Of a stretch of DNA of 64,000 nt, positions 1 through 10,961 are shown one piece after another. Under the pieces are notes generated by a model that was not told the DNA's origin, did no database searches, and worked only from the letters and a program-made list of their open reading frames with translations. A program made the position numbers and the translations under genes. How positions within the stretch are numbered: position 1 is the stretch's first letter; every line of letters starts with the position of its first letter. The DNA is from Harmothoe impar (lineage: Eukaryota; Annelida; Polychaeta; Phyllodocida; Polynoidae): NCBI GenBank assembly GCA_947462335.1, contig OX381708.1, positions 2,232,001 through 2,296,000 on the forward strand, written 5' to 3'.

Positions 1-2486
1 TTCTGCTAGGTTACATGAAACACACCTTTTTAATCCATTGCTTTAGGTGCACTTCGACTGCAACTATGTCTATTCATTCTGAAGCATAGTTCATCACAAC
101 TCAGTGGATTGAATTACCATTATACAATTAGCAGGTCTATAGAGTGTATACATTATGTTTGGTCTGGACTTTCATCATTGTGAGAAGGTTATTTTTCTAT
201 GGTATGTTGAAAGAAAGTTGTAGTTATCAGATTTTTAATCTAACTTTCCAGCAGGAAGTTAATAATACTTGAGGACGACCAGGGGTCACCCAATTTCTTT
301 TGGTAAACTACTCTAATAGATGATGTCAGGATGTCGGTCAACCGTGGAGTAGTCACGAGGACATATGCACATCACAAGAAAAACTCTGAATAGATTGGGA
401 AAATCAGAGTAGTCTGTATTCCCCAAACACTTTTCTGTCTCTTTCACATCAACAAGCTACTACCTCCCCCCCCCCCCCTGTCAGGAAGATGAATACCCTG
501 GATGTGTGCTGTGTCTACTGACAAAAAGGCTGATTTATGACTTAACCGTTTAAGGACAGCATAGTGCATTTTACCCTTGTCATCATGAATATAGCTGGCT
601 TTATTCATGCATCATGACATACACACAAGGGGAGATTTATCAATTAACGCTTTAATTGTTTAGGGGCTACATCATCCCCTTGGACCTCACGGGTACTACA
701 TTCAAGCATTTTGCAGACCCTACAAGCTTGCCAAGCCCCCAAAGGGTCAGCATGATGCACCCATACAGAACTGGCAAGTTACTTGCCATGCTGCATTGGT
801 GCATCATGACAACAAATGTTGGCTTTTAGCTGCCTTAGAGGGATTATGGCCTTGTCGTCATGATGCATCAAATGCAGCCCTGACGAGTCACTAGGGCTGC
901 ATTCAAGCATCACTACGATCCTTCAGGAGTGTATGGACCCCATAAGGTCAACATGATGTTTGAATACCCTGGTGAGCTCCGTACTTGCCAGGGCTGCATT
1001 CATGCATCATGCTGACAAAGGGCAAAACAGTTTAAAGCACTATACAGCCCTCAAAGTGTAAATGTATGGCTGTCTGGGCGTTGTGTGGTTTATTATAGCC
1101 ATTACTGCTACCGGCTCCAGTTACAACTATCCTATTATATTACTTGTACACCTGAGTCCTTGTAGGCAGCATTGTGCATTAATGCAGCATGCCCTTCCTT
1201 TGTATGAAGCATGAATGCTGCATTGGCAAGTAACTTGTCACTGCTGCATCCAAGCATCATGCTAGTCGTATGGGCTGCATTCATGTATCATGACGAAATT
1301 GGGCATTGTGCTTTAAGGCATTGTGCAGCCCTAAAAGGGTTAAAGAGGCGTCCATCATAATGTATGGGGACTTGGTGATGTATAGAAGACAGTTGTCATT
1401 ATTTAACAAAAAGACCCGTGGGCACGGGGGGCTGGGGTGAGGGGTGGGCATGGTTGGTTGATTCACAGGGGGCAATGAAAAGCTGAACAGTATGAGGGGG
1501 AAGTAAAGGGACAAAACAATACTTTAGTTGAAAGTGGCGACGATACACAAGAACCTGACATCTGTTGGGGAAATGAGACACTAATTTAGTATCACAGCAG
1601 TAAAGAGTACTTGTAACTGTATGGACTGTTGTCCTTAGGAGTTCAATAGGACATGTATTACACATTAACACAATGAATGCTTGAATACACCTGCATCACA
1701 GTCCTAAATAATGCTCTTTAAATTGTTTGCACTAAAGAAAAGTATTTAAAATGTTCAAATAGACGCCTAAATACTGTTTATATAATTTAAAAACATTCAA
1801 AGAACTTGAAATCAGGGAAGACTTTCATCTCTGCTATTAAGGTGTAAACGACTATCACAGCATACTGCAAGACACGTCAGTAGTCACTAGTGTACCAAAG
1901 TTGGAGGTTGTGGTCGATTGTGCAGACTTTTTTCCAGCATCCCCCTGAGGAGGGGTCGGAATTTTTCGCCCCCCCCCCCACCCTCTTTGAACTATAGTAG
2001 CACACAGGCTTTTTCGTTGACAAGGGATAAATTTGTTTGGCAACCCCCCTCTGTAGAAGTCAAAATGGTTTTGCCCTTTCCATTCCAGCACCCCCACCCC
2101 TGTTCATGAAAGATTGAGCGTGTGATTTACATCACAAATGACTCGGGGTCAGGGTGATTAAGTGATTGAATAATCATTTCAGGAACAAAAATTGTTTGTC
2201 AATTCTGAGAGCAAAAACTTATTCCTGGTTCAAAACTACCAACGAGAAGTGCCAAAGTTTTTTCACTTACAATCATGCGTACAATTCAGGGATGGCAGAG
2301 AGGTTCAATTAAAAAAACATTTTTTTCCTGATAGAGTGCAGCACAAAATAGCACATGTCACATATATATTAGATATCCTCAAGATGGACCCTGAAGACCT
2401 GAGATAGTATTTCTAAATGTAATAATATGTTTAGACCGGATTGCAAGTATCTGATGTTATTTTTTCAGGCCTGAATACCCTGAAAC
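1..2486. other. Non-coding host DNA with dispersed GCATCATG motifs
   Basis: I see no convincing gene here. Open frames are short, lack similarity I recognise and often run through poly-C tracts. Between about 550 and 1350 the sequence repeatedly reuses motifs such as CTGCATTCATGCATCATG (near 600, 793, 860, 900, 999, 1218, 1245, 1273), an irregular degenerate repeat. A related 'gcagccctgg...ccagggctgc' motif recurs near 34995-35035. Poly-C occurs at 467-478 and 1970-1980. Confidence 0.6.
1918..2100. repeat. Degraded relative of the GGGAGTG MITE family
   Basis: The interior (CCCCTGAGGAGGGGTCGGAA followed by a poly-C run, an ACTATAGTAGC segment, and a 'ttttcgttgacaagg' segment) matches the interior of the MITEs at 60697-61017 and 61328-61651. 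The diagnostic termini are not recognisable here, so this is probably an old truncated copy. Confidence 0.45.
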
Positions 2487-2796
2487 TTGTCATCCCTCCC
2501 AGCCAGCATTGGTCCTTGGGGCCCATATGTGTTTGACTTGGGCCAGCTGGGCTTGCCCATATCTGCGTTAGGGTCCTTTTTGTCCAAGGCTACCAGTGGG
2601 AGCCCAGATGGGCCAGCCAAGGAAAACTTTTTTCCCCATAAATACATTGTAAATATGTCAAAATCTGGGCTGGCCCACCTGGAACCCCACTGGTAGCCTT
2701 GGACAAAACGGACCATAACCCAGATATGGGCAAATCAGCTTGCTCACGTAAAAACACATATGGGTCCCACTAAGCAATGTTGGCTGGGCTGGTACA
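2487..2796. repeat. Foldback (imperfect inverted) repeat
   Basis: The left part (CAGCCAGCATTGGTCC... GCTACCAGTGGGAGCCCAG ... GGGCCAGCC) returns as its reverse complement in the right part (GGGCTGGCCCACCTGG... CCACTGGTAGCCTTGGAC ... AACATTGGCTGGGCTGG) around an AT-rich centre near 2640. It is MITE-like in form with no clear target duplication. The open frames crossing it on both strands are by-products of the palindrome. Confidence 0.6.
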
Positions 2797-3208
2797 AGGA
2801 TTCTGGAGTTATGACTGCATCCCTCAGTGAAAGCTAATATCAAATGATGTGTCACCCAACTTCCAGATACAACTTCACCAGGCACAACTTAGGTTAACAT
2901 GGCGAGGCTGCAGGCACCCTGTGCTTTCCATCCCCCCCCCCACCCCCACCCCCACCCAAATCGATCTGTGAGTAAACAACGGGGATATCTCTGTTTCCGT
3001 TCTCTCCAGCGATACTAGATAAGTTTTGATTTAGTGTTCTGCCTGCATCAGTCAGTAGCTGAAAACCCTGAGTCAATTACTTCAATCAGCCCGATGGGGG
3101 GAGGGGGGGTGGTACTCGCAATCATTTATATAGTTTTTGTGTTGAGAAGTATTTGTATGTGTTATGTGCATAGGTTCAAACACCATCAAGTAACTCCCCA
3201 TGTCAAGT
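2797..3208. other. Non-coding host DNA
   Basis: No gene recognised. A CCCCCACCCCCACCC tract lies at 2931-2957. Otherwise unremarkable mixed sequence. Confidence 0.5.
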
Positions 3209-3533
3209 ACCTGCCAGCACAGGCCTACACTGAGCTGTGGTGGAGATCGTCTGCAGTGGGTTGTTAGTATTAGTATAAAGGCCTGACACTGTGTTGGTCC
3301 GGTCATCTCAGTGACCACGTGACCAAACACTACATACAGCTAGTTCCCACAACAATCACCAGGCCTGTACTAGTGACATCTGTTGATTGTTGTGGGAACT
3401 AGCTGTATGTAGTGTTTGGTCACATGGTCACTGAGATGACCGGACCAACACAGTGTCAGGCCTTTATACTAATACTACCAACCCACTGCAGACGATCTCC
3501 ACCACAGCTCGGTGACGGCCTGTGCCTGCCAGA
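3209..3533. repeat. Long foldback repeat, arms about 145 bp
   Basis: Sequence 3209-3352 (containing GGAGATCGTCTGCAGTGGGT, ACACTGTGTTGGTCCGGTC and CTAGTTCCCACAACAATCA) is repeated as its reverse complement at about 3388-3533, with roughly 35 bp of loop that itself contains 'actagtgacatctgttga'. Arm identity is very high, so the element is young or conserved by gene conversion. It codes for nothing I recognise. Confidence 0.8.
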
Positions 3534-4941
3534 GTGTATGGAAAAAAAGTCTCCCCTACCCTTCCCATACGGATAGCATTGGGTTGTCAAAAGATGTAGT
3601 TCAGTGTTATCAGTTATATTCATCCTCTCATAGAGCTCTATGCTGTAGCAAATTACCACTCATTTTGGTCAATTCTGTTTTATTCATTTGAGGGGGTCTA
3701 GTGAGATTAGAGAAAAACTGAAAAAAACATTATATAGGCCTATCGATTATTGATCTTTCCATATCAATTGTAAGTCGATCTGTGACTTATTCCCTCAGTT
3801 AGACATGGTTTAAGTTTGATCTCTGAACCGTCACATAAGACTCGGGGTAGACCCTGAGTCAACAATAACCACTCCCTCAGGTACCTAGGAGCATGGGTTG
3901 TTACATTCAGGGAGAAGACGGCGCTCCCCCTGGTGTGGAAGGAGTACACTACTCTTCTACCAGGGACTTGTTTAGCAGTTGTGCCACCTGGGGAGAATTC
4001 TGAGAGGTACAGTGTCCACTGAAGGGGCTTTATACATCAGTTAACCCATGGTGGACGGCCTAGACAAAGGCTTCGCACCTTGGTTATTTCGCATAACCAA
4101 GGATTAAGTCAGATAGCCGACACCTGGCGAGGGTGTATAACACCTCGTCTCGACCTTGTGGGGCAGAACACGTAAATAGGAGGACAAAGGGTATACGCAA
4201 CATAAAAGGATGAACTGATCAAGTGACTATGGATTTATAAAGATTTCTCTTCTGAATCAATCTGATATATCTTTTTAAATATTATTTAAAACATAAGTGA
4301 AAAAGAAATGAACGCTTAAAGAAGTAAGTTACAGATGCTTTACTCAGAAAGCCTTCCCAAACATGACGCTTCTGGACTATATTACATATGTCAATAAGGC
4401 TAAACAAATAAATGCCATCACACTTTTGTTTGTTTGTTTGAACAGTTAAATGTCCAGGGGGCCCATTCAAAGCAAAAAGAGGCTTTCCCGAGGTTTAAGC
4501 TTTTCATTTTGGTTAGGAGACATATTCAGAATGATGGTTCAACCTCCAGTGTCCTTGACTTTCATGGCAAAACTTAACATTATTTCATGACTTTTTCTTG
4601 ACATGCAGTGACCCTATTGTCACCAAGGCCGAAAATGGTGGCCGCCAAAAGTTACCTAATTAAATGGCCCAAGGACATACAAATGTACTCGGGTCCTTCC
4701 TGTCTGGTTTAGTGTACCACTCTCCCTGCACAGATGTTAACTCCTAGAACATAAGTTTAGATTGATATGGAAATATTTATTCAATAAGGTAGCATTAAGG
4801 TTTTTATCTCATCAGGCTTCATGCCAAGAGAAAAAATAAGCTTTAACTAGCTTTGTTCAAGCATATTGATGCAAAATCAAAAAGAAACGGTCTATTGATA
4901 TTTTATAACGTAGGTGTACATATATTGTTCTGACAGTACTC
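3534..4941. other. Non-coding host DNA
   Basis: No gene, RNA or clear repeat recognised. The open frames are short with no recognisable similarity. Confidence 0.5.
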
Positions 4942-5185
4942 TTAGATATCTGGCCTAAGTCCAGTTCAGGGGAATGGCTCTTAATGTATCTCGAATTCAA
5001 ACACATCAATCCAACTCAATTTTAATTCAATCTAGCGCCGTAGGCCTATCTGCAACTAACACACTTAACAATTTAGCGCTTAACTTTAGATCTATCTTTT
5101 TTTAGATCTATTCTATACATTTTTAGATCAATCCATCCCTATAAGAGCCATTCCCCTGAACTGGACTTAGGCCAGATATCTTATG
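4942..5185. repeat. Short MITE-like inverted repeat, arms about 43 bp
   Basis: The left arm at 4942-4984 (TAGATATCTGGCCTAAGTCC then AGTTCAGGGGAATGGCTCTT) is repeated inverted at 5142-5184. The interior is AT-rich and includes TAGATCTA/TTTAGATC repeats. The form is that of a small non-autonomous DNA transposon; I could not fix a target duplication. Confidence 0.7.
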
Positions 5186-5860
5186 CTCCACAACTAGGCA
5201 ATTTAATCTCCCCTAATATGTCTTTCATGTAACTTCAACATCATAAATTGAAAACTGAATTGCCAGTCACTTGGCTGTTCAATATTTTGTCACTAGGCTT
5301 GTGTAGAGCTGGTCTTATCATTTGCAAGTAACGCATGCCACTTCTTCAGCCACTGCATCATGGAGGTATACAATCAACAACCCCGCCTCATCAAGATAGG
5401 TCTTCACCAAGTCAACACTTGTCTTACATGCAAGAACCACATAGATCCACGCTGGCTTTCCTATACACCGGTCATGTGGCACTGTTTACATTCACAGTAT
5501 ATGATAATATTGTAATACTGTATACATTAAATTAGGGTTTTCTTACAGCCATCTTAGGCAATGGAAACTCCTTTCTGAAAAGAAATTATCAATGGATTTT
5601 GCTTGCCTCATTTTTTCAACAATCATTTCTTTGCTGTGGGCTCACTTGTCTAATTGACTTTAAAAAAATTCTTCCGTGTACAGAACCCATTGACAAAAAC
5701 CCATTGACCAATTTTTTTTTGGTGTGGCCTCAAATAATTATGTATTGAATTAGGGCTTGATTATTTCAATACCGTGGATACATTGGAACACAAATATTGT
5801 CTCATCTTCAACTGTTGAGGGTTCTACACCATGAAGATGCCTCAAACCATCACGGAACCA
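5186..5860. other. Non-coding host DNA 3' of the broken Kelch gene
   Basis: AT-rich sequence after the stop codon of the minus-strand Kelch pseudogene. It probably contains its former 3' untranslated region. No independent gene is seen. Confidence 0.5.
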
Positions 5861-8189
5861 TCAGGGTATGGCGAGTAGCGTACAGAAGGGGGTTATACAG
5901 GCACCCTTACACCACTCAGGACGAGGACCATCCGTCACGACATCAATCCTCAGCCCATTCTCACCAAATGTCCATTTCTCACAGACTTCTGTAGTGACCT
6001 CTCCTCCTACATTACAGCAGTTAACTAAGTATATAGTGTTCCCAGTGGCGAGCAGGTTGCATTCGCATTCAGTGAACTTGTATCTGCTGGGCACACTGCG
6101 TGCATACACCAGCCACTGGTCGACTGATGGCTTGTAGTAGTGTAACATCATATCTTCATCAATGTAAGCTATCACCTGCTCCCCATCTATCTCAACAACT
6201 ACCCTGTTGCTGCCATCTGCTGCGGGGGATGGAGCTTTATCGGACCACTCACCAGTTTGTGGATCAAAACAATGTAGCATTCGTGAAAAATCATCGTCAT
6301 CCTCATTTTGCCAATCACCTGGAACTTAAAGGCAAGCACCAATTGAGAAAACTCCAAAGTCTTTTCTTGGGACTGGCATTTTGCTGACAATGACACTCCA
6401 AGTGTTTGTGGCAAAGTCATACTTCTCAATGACATCAGTAGGTTCACTGTCCTCTAAATATATTTTTTCATGTCCACCAAAAGCATACAGGTGCACATCA
6501 TGGTACACCAGGCCACATCCCTCACGGGGGATCGTCATGGGGGCCATGGCAGACCAAGTCAATGTACGAGGGTCGAATATGGAGCATTCTACATCATTTT
6601 CTCCACTATTGATAAAGGCGATGTAGAAGTTGTTTATGTAGATGAAAGATCCCATTGACTCATCAGTAAATAGCACTGGGTTCACAGTATTGTACCTTGT
6701 CCATGAATTCTTTTCTCGAATGGCAACAACTTGGCCTGTGACCGGTGGATCCGCCCCAAAACACACAGGAGACAGTTCAGTGCGGACTTTGGCCTGCTCC
6801 GACTCATCCAGTACCTTCTGGTGTATAGGAAGCTTGTGGTAGGTCAGAGCCTTCTCTACAAGGCCATGCCATTGTCCGTCTGCATCAGAGATTATACCCA
6901 TTCCTTTCATCAGGGATGTAAGTCAGGAGAGGTTAAAAAACAGGAAGCCGGACCAGGCCCCCGGGCCTAGCTATGGGCGGACCCAGAAATTTGAAAGGGG
7001 GGGGGGAGGGAAGGAGCGAAATATCATTAGAAAAATCTGGGGTGATCCAAAAAGGGGGGGGGTCCGGACCCACATGACCCCCCCCCCCCCCCGGATCCAC
7101 CCCTGAGGCTCCCTGCAGAGTTCCCAGCCAGCAGGAGGCCTTAGAAGGGCCACCCCAGTGCTCCTGATGCCCTCCCGGCCTCCCCTGCGGTGCTCCCGGC
7201 CAGCAGAACGGCCCTGGGCGGTCTCTTTGCCCCTCCTATAATCTTCCCAGTGACTCAGTGGGAACATTCCAGGAGGGGCAAAGAGGCCGCCCAGGGCCGT
7301 TCTGCTGGCCGGGAGCACCGCAGGGGAGGCCGGGAGGGCATCAGGAGCACTGGGGTGGCCCTTCTAAGGCCTCCTGCTGGCTGGGAACTCTGCAGGGAGA
7401 TCCGAATGTGAAAATGGACGATTTTTAACGTTGGTAGAACTGTAGGACTGTACAGGAATGTAGAAAAGTTCCGAAAAATGAAATTCCAGGAATTCCTGGA
7501 ATTCCAGGAAGACTTACATCCCTGTTTCATGGATGTTATCAATGCAAGTTCAGTTGGAGACATGAGGCAGAACCGCAGACGAATCATGATTTCATTCAGG
7601 TGTTGTTTTCTGTTCTCATGGTCCTTCTTCAACCATTCCATAGCTCTGACAAAAAGCTGACATTCTGTCCTTCTCCAGCATTCGATCAGGCACAGGAACT
7701 CATCGTATGTCAATTCGTCAGAATTTAGGTCTTCCAAGATGTCCTCAAAGTTTCCCTTCATGAAATTGATTGTGTGTTCAATACTGTGCTTAATGGCATA
7801 GGTCTGGAAGAGGGACAAAATACGAAAGCAGTTCTTCTTGTCTACTTCCTCACACAGAGCTGCAGCGCATGTTTTAACAGCAGCAGGGATCTGGAGATAC
7901 ACACCAGGCACTCTTCTGCACTGGCTTTAGATGACCCAAACGCTCCTGTATAGACGTACTCTATCATGTTCTTCACTGAGAGTGAACTCAGTCCTTCCAG
8001 TCTGACTCTGTCTTCCTTACTCTCCTTCAAGCCTCCGGTCAGCATGGCCCTGAAGTAGTCACTGACAGAGGCCATGACAAGCTTGTGCACCTTGAAGTGT
8101 TCATCCTCCACCTCTATGGTGTAGTCCAGGAACTGGTCCTCCTGCCACAGGCTGCAGGCGCCCTTAGCCAGGCCGATCTCAGGCAACAT
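5861..8189 (-). pseudogene. Broken Kelch-like (BTB-BACK-Kelch) gene
   Basis: This is a paralogue of the intact gene at 30324-32045. The BTB part (8189 down to about 7900) has an ATG in the same context and nearly the same first 60 residues. The frame then shifts near 7850-7910, where the end of the BTB fragment overlaps the start of the BACK fragment (7911-7525). A 614-bp MITE interrupts the exon at 6911-7524. The Kelch-repeat part resumes at 6910, shifts again near 6280-6330 and runs to a stop at 5861, ending in the same CTLLAIP-type tail as the intact copy. Intact relatives normally act as substrate adaptors for Cullin-3 ubiquitin ligases. With two frameshifts and an insertion this copy should give no full protein. 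The large Polinton lies about 480 bp upstream of its start. Confidence 0.9.
6911..7524. mobile_element. CAGGGATGTAAGTC-family MITE inside the Kelch exon
   Basis: The ends are perfect inverted repeats (CAGGGATGTAAGTC / GACTTACATCCCTG), flanked by a 6-bp target duplication TTTCAT at 6905-6910 and 7525-7530. Removing the element and one TTTCAT brings the two Kelch fragments together in register with the intact paralogue. The interior is itself a large palindrome (about 7085-7230 against 7255-7400) with poly-G. Two relatives occur at about 32484-32965 and 32988-33434. No transposase is encoded. The CAGGG ends recall hAT-type elements, but the 6-bp duplication leaves the class open. Confidence 0.9.
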
Positions 8190-8673
8190 GGCTGATGGTG
8201 GGCACAGTGGTAATAGACCAGGGTCCTCTAATGATGGCCGTCTCAGTCAAAATCCTGCAAAGAAACAACAATTTGAAATTCTCAAGAAAATGTTCAAATG
8301 AAATATTGAGCAATATTTCTAGTGTTTAATACCCATAATTATCATTCTTGTATGGAAGGTAACAAAGCATATCTATGTCCACTGCTCCTATTATTACAGG
8401 GATATTGACAAGAATTTTCGCAATGTGCCACTTTAGATAATCAGGGTAGTAGTACTATTTAAGAAGGGAATTGTGAATACTACCAATGTGCAAATGGGCA
8501 CACAAGGCACTGCCCTCTAAATATACCTGCTATTATTCTTAACAAGAATGAATTCAATAAATGACTGCAGATAAGATATAAAGCATTTCTCACCCACATA
8601 ATTTTTTAGAACAAGTTTTCTTTATTCACCCAAAGTTTACATAGTCTCTGTCGAAGTTTCTATAACCCACATG
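8190..8673. other. Upstream region of the broken Kelch gene, part 1
   Basis: The segment nearest the ATG resembles the upstream region of the intact Kelch gene (32046-32250), including CCGTCTCAGTCAAAATCCTG and GAATTCAATAnATGACTGCA. The block is interrupted at 8673 by the outer Polinton and continues at 28228. The last six bases, CACATG at 8668-8673, are the left target duplication. Confidence 0.75.
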
Positions 8674-9096
8674 AGTAGTATAGTATGTATCGGAACGGGA
8701 CTATGCTTAAGTACTGTTTATTACTCACTCGATATGCAGCCAATCAGAGGCCGCCATTTGGTCATGTGACCCGTTGCCATGGTAACGTGACCTACTTAGG
8801 ACTCTCAGCCAATCAGAAGCCAGCATTCTGGGTGACCTACTGACCTACTTAGAAGCTCTCAGCCAATCAGAGGCCGGCATTCTGGTAACCATGGTAACGT
8901 GACCTACTTACATCACGTGACCTACTTAGGCTCAGCCAATCAGAAGCCGGCATTCTGGTAACTAGGGTAACGTGACCTACTTAGGGTTTGTTTGTAAACA
9001 ACACCACGTGGCTCTCTTGTTTGTAAACAACACCACGTGACACGTGACTGTTTGTAAACAAACAAACAAAAAAGTTATGTAACTTATATATAGAAA
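8674..9096. repeat. Left TIR of the outer Polinton
   Basis: It matches the reverse complement of 27805-28227. It contains repeated CCAATCAGAGGC (CCAAT-box-like) modules, GTAACGTGACCTACTTA modules and CACGTG E-boxes, ending in three TTTGTAAACAA repeats. Such repeats serve protein-primed replication and integrase recognition in this family, and they may also act as promoters. Confidence 0.95.
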
Positions 9097-9168
9097 TAAA
9101 AACAGAAGATAATTTCTTTTTCTTTCATTTTATTCTTTATTTTCATTTCAATCAAAAAACACACAGGT

Positions 9169-9471
9169 TTATGCTTTTTTAGCTCGCTTCTTCGATTTGC
9201 AACCCAACAGGCCGCAAAGTCTCGCGCCCCCGTCCCTCGCACCACACCCCTGACGTCCTCTCTCCAATAGACATTGCACGACTTTGGATAAATCCAACAC
9301 CATTTCGGCAAGGCAGAGAATCTTTGCCTCCATGAAACGTCCGCCATCGCAACAACCCGTTATTTCTGTCACAACAGCATCATCGATAGCTTCTGACTCA
9401 CTGTCTGGTCGCTCAGCTTTGGGATTTTGCTCATGCGCATGACGCACTTCTTGGGGTTTCTTGTTCGACAT
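9169..9471 (-). CDS. Small basic-tailed protein at the end of the late gene cluster (uncertain)
   Basis: A 100-residue frame with its own ATG, overlapping the protease 3' end in another frame. The N-terminal half is charged and acidic (SESEAIDD), the middle is a possible amphipathic helix, and the tail is basic (KSKKRAKK). I do not recognise the family. It is the last frame before the terminal repeat, and minus-strand AATAAA-like signals lie around 9128-9140. The third Polinton lacks this region, so there is no homologue here for comparison. It may be a genuine small structural or DNA-binding protein, or chance. Confidence 0.35.
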   Translation of the reverse strand: MSNKKPQEVRHAHEQNPKAERPDSESEAIDDAVVTEITGCCDGGRFMEAKILCLAEMVLDLSKVVQCLLERGRQGCGARDGGARLCGLLGCKSKKRAKKA

Positions 9472-9823
9472 GCTTCAATTAGGAAATGAACGCAATGAGG
9501 TCCACAGGTGTCAGCAGAAGTGTCTTGTAGTTGAACGCGGTTTCTTTGCCACTTGAACGGAGCAGAGCGTTCCACGAAAGACAAGAACTCCACACTCAGC
9601 GGCGGTAAGCCGAAGGAACACTTCACCCGTACACTTCACCCGTGCTCGACACGTAAAACGCTACCCAATGCTGACCTGGTAAATGTTGCGGATCTGTGTT
9701 GCTCACGAAACAAGTGTCTTTGATAGGGTGCTTCGGAATAGTGTCACAAGAGAAAACACCTAGGAGACGATGTTTTGTGTGAACGTTTTCCTTCAACACT
9801 CTACTTATTTCAAGCGTATTCAT
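9369..9823 (-). pseudogene. Adenain-like cysteine protease (PRO), frameshifted
   Basis: The virion-maturation protease of Polintons and adenoviruses (Ulp1/adenain fold). An ATG at 9823 lies 30 bp after the capsid stop. The catalytic histidine is in the QHWVAFY segment, and the conserved glutamine and nucleophilic cysteine are in the QLQD...TCGPHC segment. The frame is broken between them: the first part stops at 9623, and the second continues in another frame to 9369. The break coincides with a perfect 13-bp tandem duplication (9618-9630 and 9631-9643), a length not divisible by three. As read, no active enzyme can be made. Family identity is firm because both motifs appear in the right order and spacing. 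Confidence 0.85.
9618..9643. repeat. 13-bp tandem duplication at the protease frame break
   Basis: ACACTTCACCCGT occurs twice back to back. It sits exactly where the protease frame switches, so it is the likely cause of the frameshift. Confidence 0.9.
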
Positions 9824-9852
9824 ACGATACGCTAAGTACCGCTGTCTTGTCT

Positions 9853-10961
9853 TCAGTTCATGTGGTAGTCGGTGATGGGATGTCGATCTCTGGTCAGCTC
9901 GACGACGTTGTCGTACACCAAGTAGAGTAGCACCGTTGTTGTCGCTTGTAGCGCCGAGCGGAAACTGACTTCCACCCTCAGCTGACCCGCTCTTATAAGG
10001 TTCACGCGACACCCGTCGTGCGATCTGTCTGGGGTTAAATCGAGGGGGAACACCGTGTAACCGTTCAGGAATTGATCGTATGAAATACCACAGGAGCGTG
10101 CACCCTCGTACATCCCCGTTTCCGTGTGTAGCGCCAAGTACTCTCTCACGGCCGCTTTGGTGTTAAAGTCGGGCACGTAAGCGTCGTTCGGCACTTTCTG
10201 ATCGTTCACTATCACTTGAAGCGAGCTGATGTCGTAATGCTTCATCTCGAACGGGTTCTTGGTGTAGCTAACGTTGAAGGCGTCGTGGTCCAGGAAGCAA
10301 ATCATCATCGACTTGGGAAGCTGGCCTGTGTTGGAGTGCGTGTAGCTGTGATCTCTGTTACCTTGAGGGATGGCGTACGTCGTCACCTCCACTCTGTTCA
10401 CCGGGTAGTCGAAGGGGCCGTGTTCTATCACCGCTCTCTCGTGCGTTTCCGCTACAGCGTCCGCCACCAACACACGTCGCACGTAGAGCTTTGCTTTGTA
10501 GATCTTCAAGCTGTAGCCTCCGTCAGCGGAGCACATCAGATAGAAAGAGGGCGCTGCTTTTTCAGAGTGAGATTGATTTCTGTCTCTCCAACGATGAGCT
10601 TCGGTTGATGAGCCAGGTCAAAGTGCAGTCGCGCCATCAGCGAAAAGCGCTTGTTGGAGATTAGCTTCCTGCGCGCTTTGTACCCCGCATTCGCGTTAGT
10701 CAACGCGTCAAACTGACCAGGCGTATCTTCATGCCACCCCTGGGCGCTCATGACGCCGCACTTCACGTCTTTGTTGTAGTTGAGTAACCCTTCCAAGTAA
10801 GCTCGGTAAGGGTAGGTCTCGGTGTTGCCAGACACTTTGAAACCGCCGATGGAGACTTGGACGTCTTTGAAGAGCGAGTGAGCCAAGTTGTTCACCGGAG
10901 CTACCGCGTCGGTGTCCTCTATCGCCGCTCCGTTCGCTTTCAGCACTTGACATTCCAGATG
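9853..10961 (-). pseudogene. Major capsid protein, C-terminal part (outer Polinton)
   Basis: Double-jelly-roll major capsid protein of Polintons. This piece holds everything after the insertion point of the nested element; the N-terminal piece lies at 20016-20219. It aligns with the third element's capsid gene (56105-57240), for example APVNNxxHSLF near the break and the strong ExxQFxxGYTVFxxDLTPDR block in the C-terminal domain. A second defect is a frame change near 10536-10565 at a short A-run on the coding strand, where one frame ends and the next begins with overlapping TGATG. Conserved hydrophobic strand patterns show it was a working capsid gene before it was broken twice. Confidence 0.88.
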
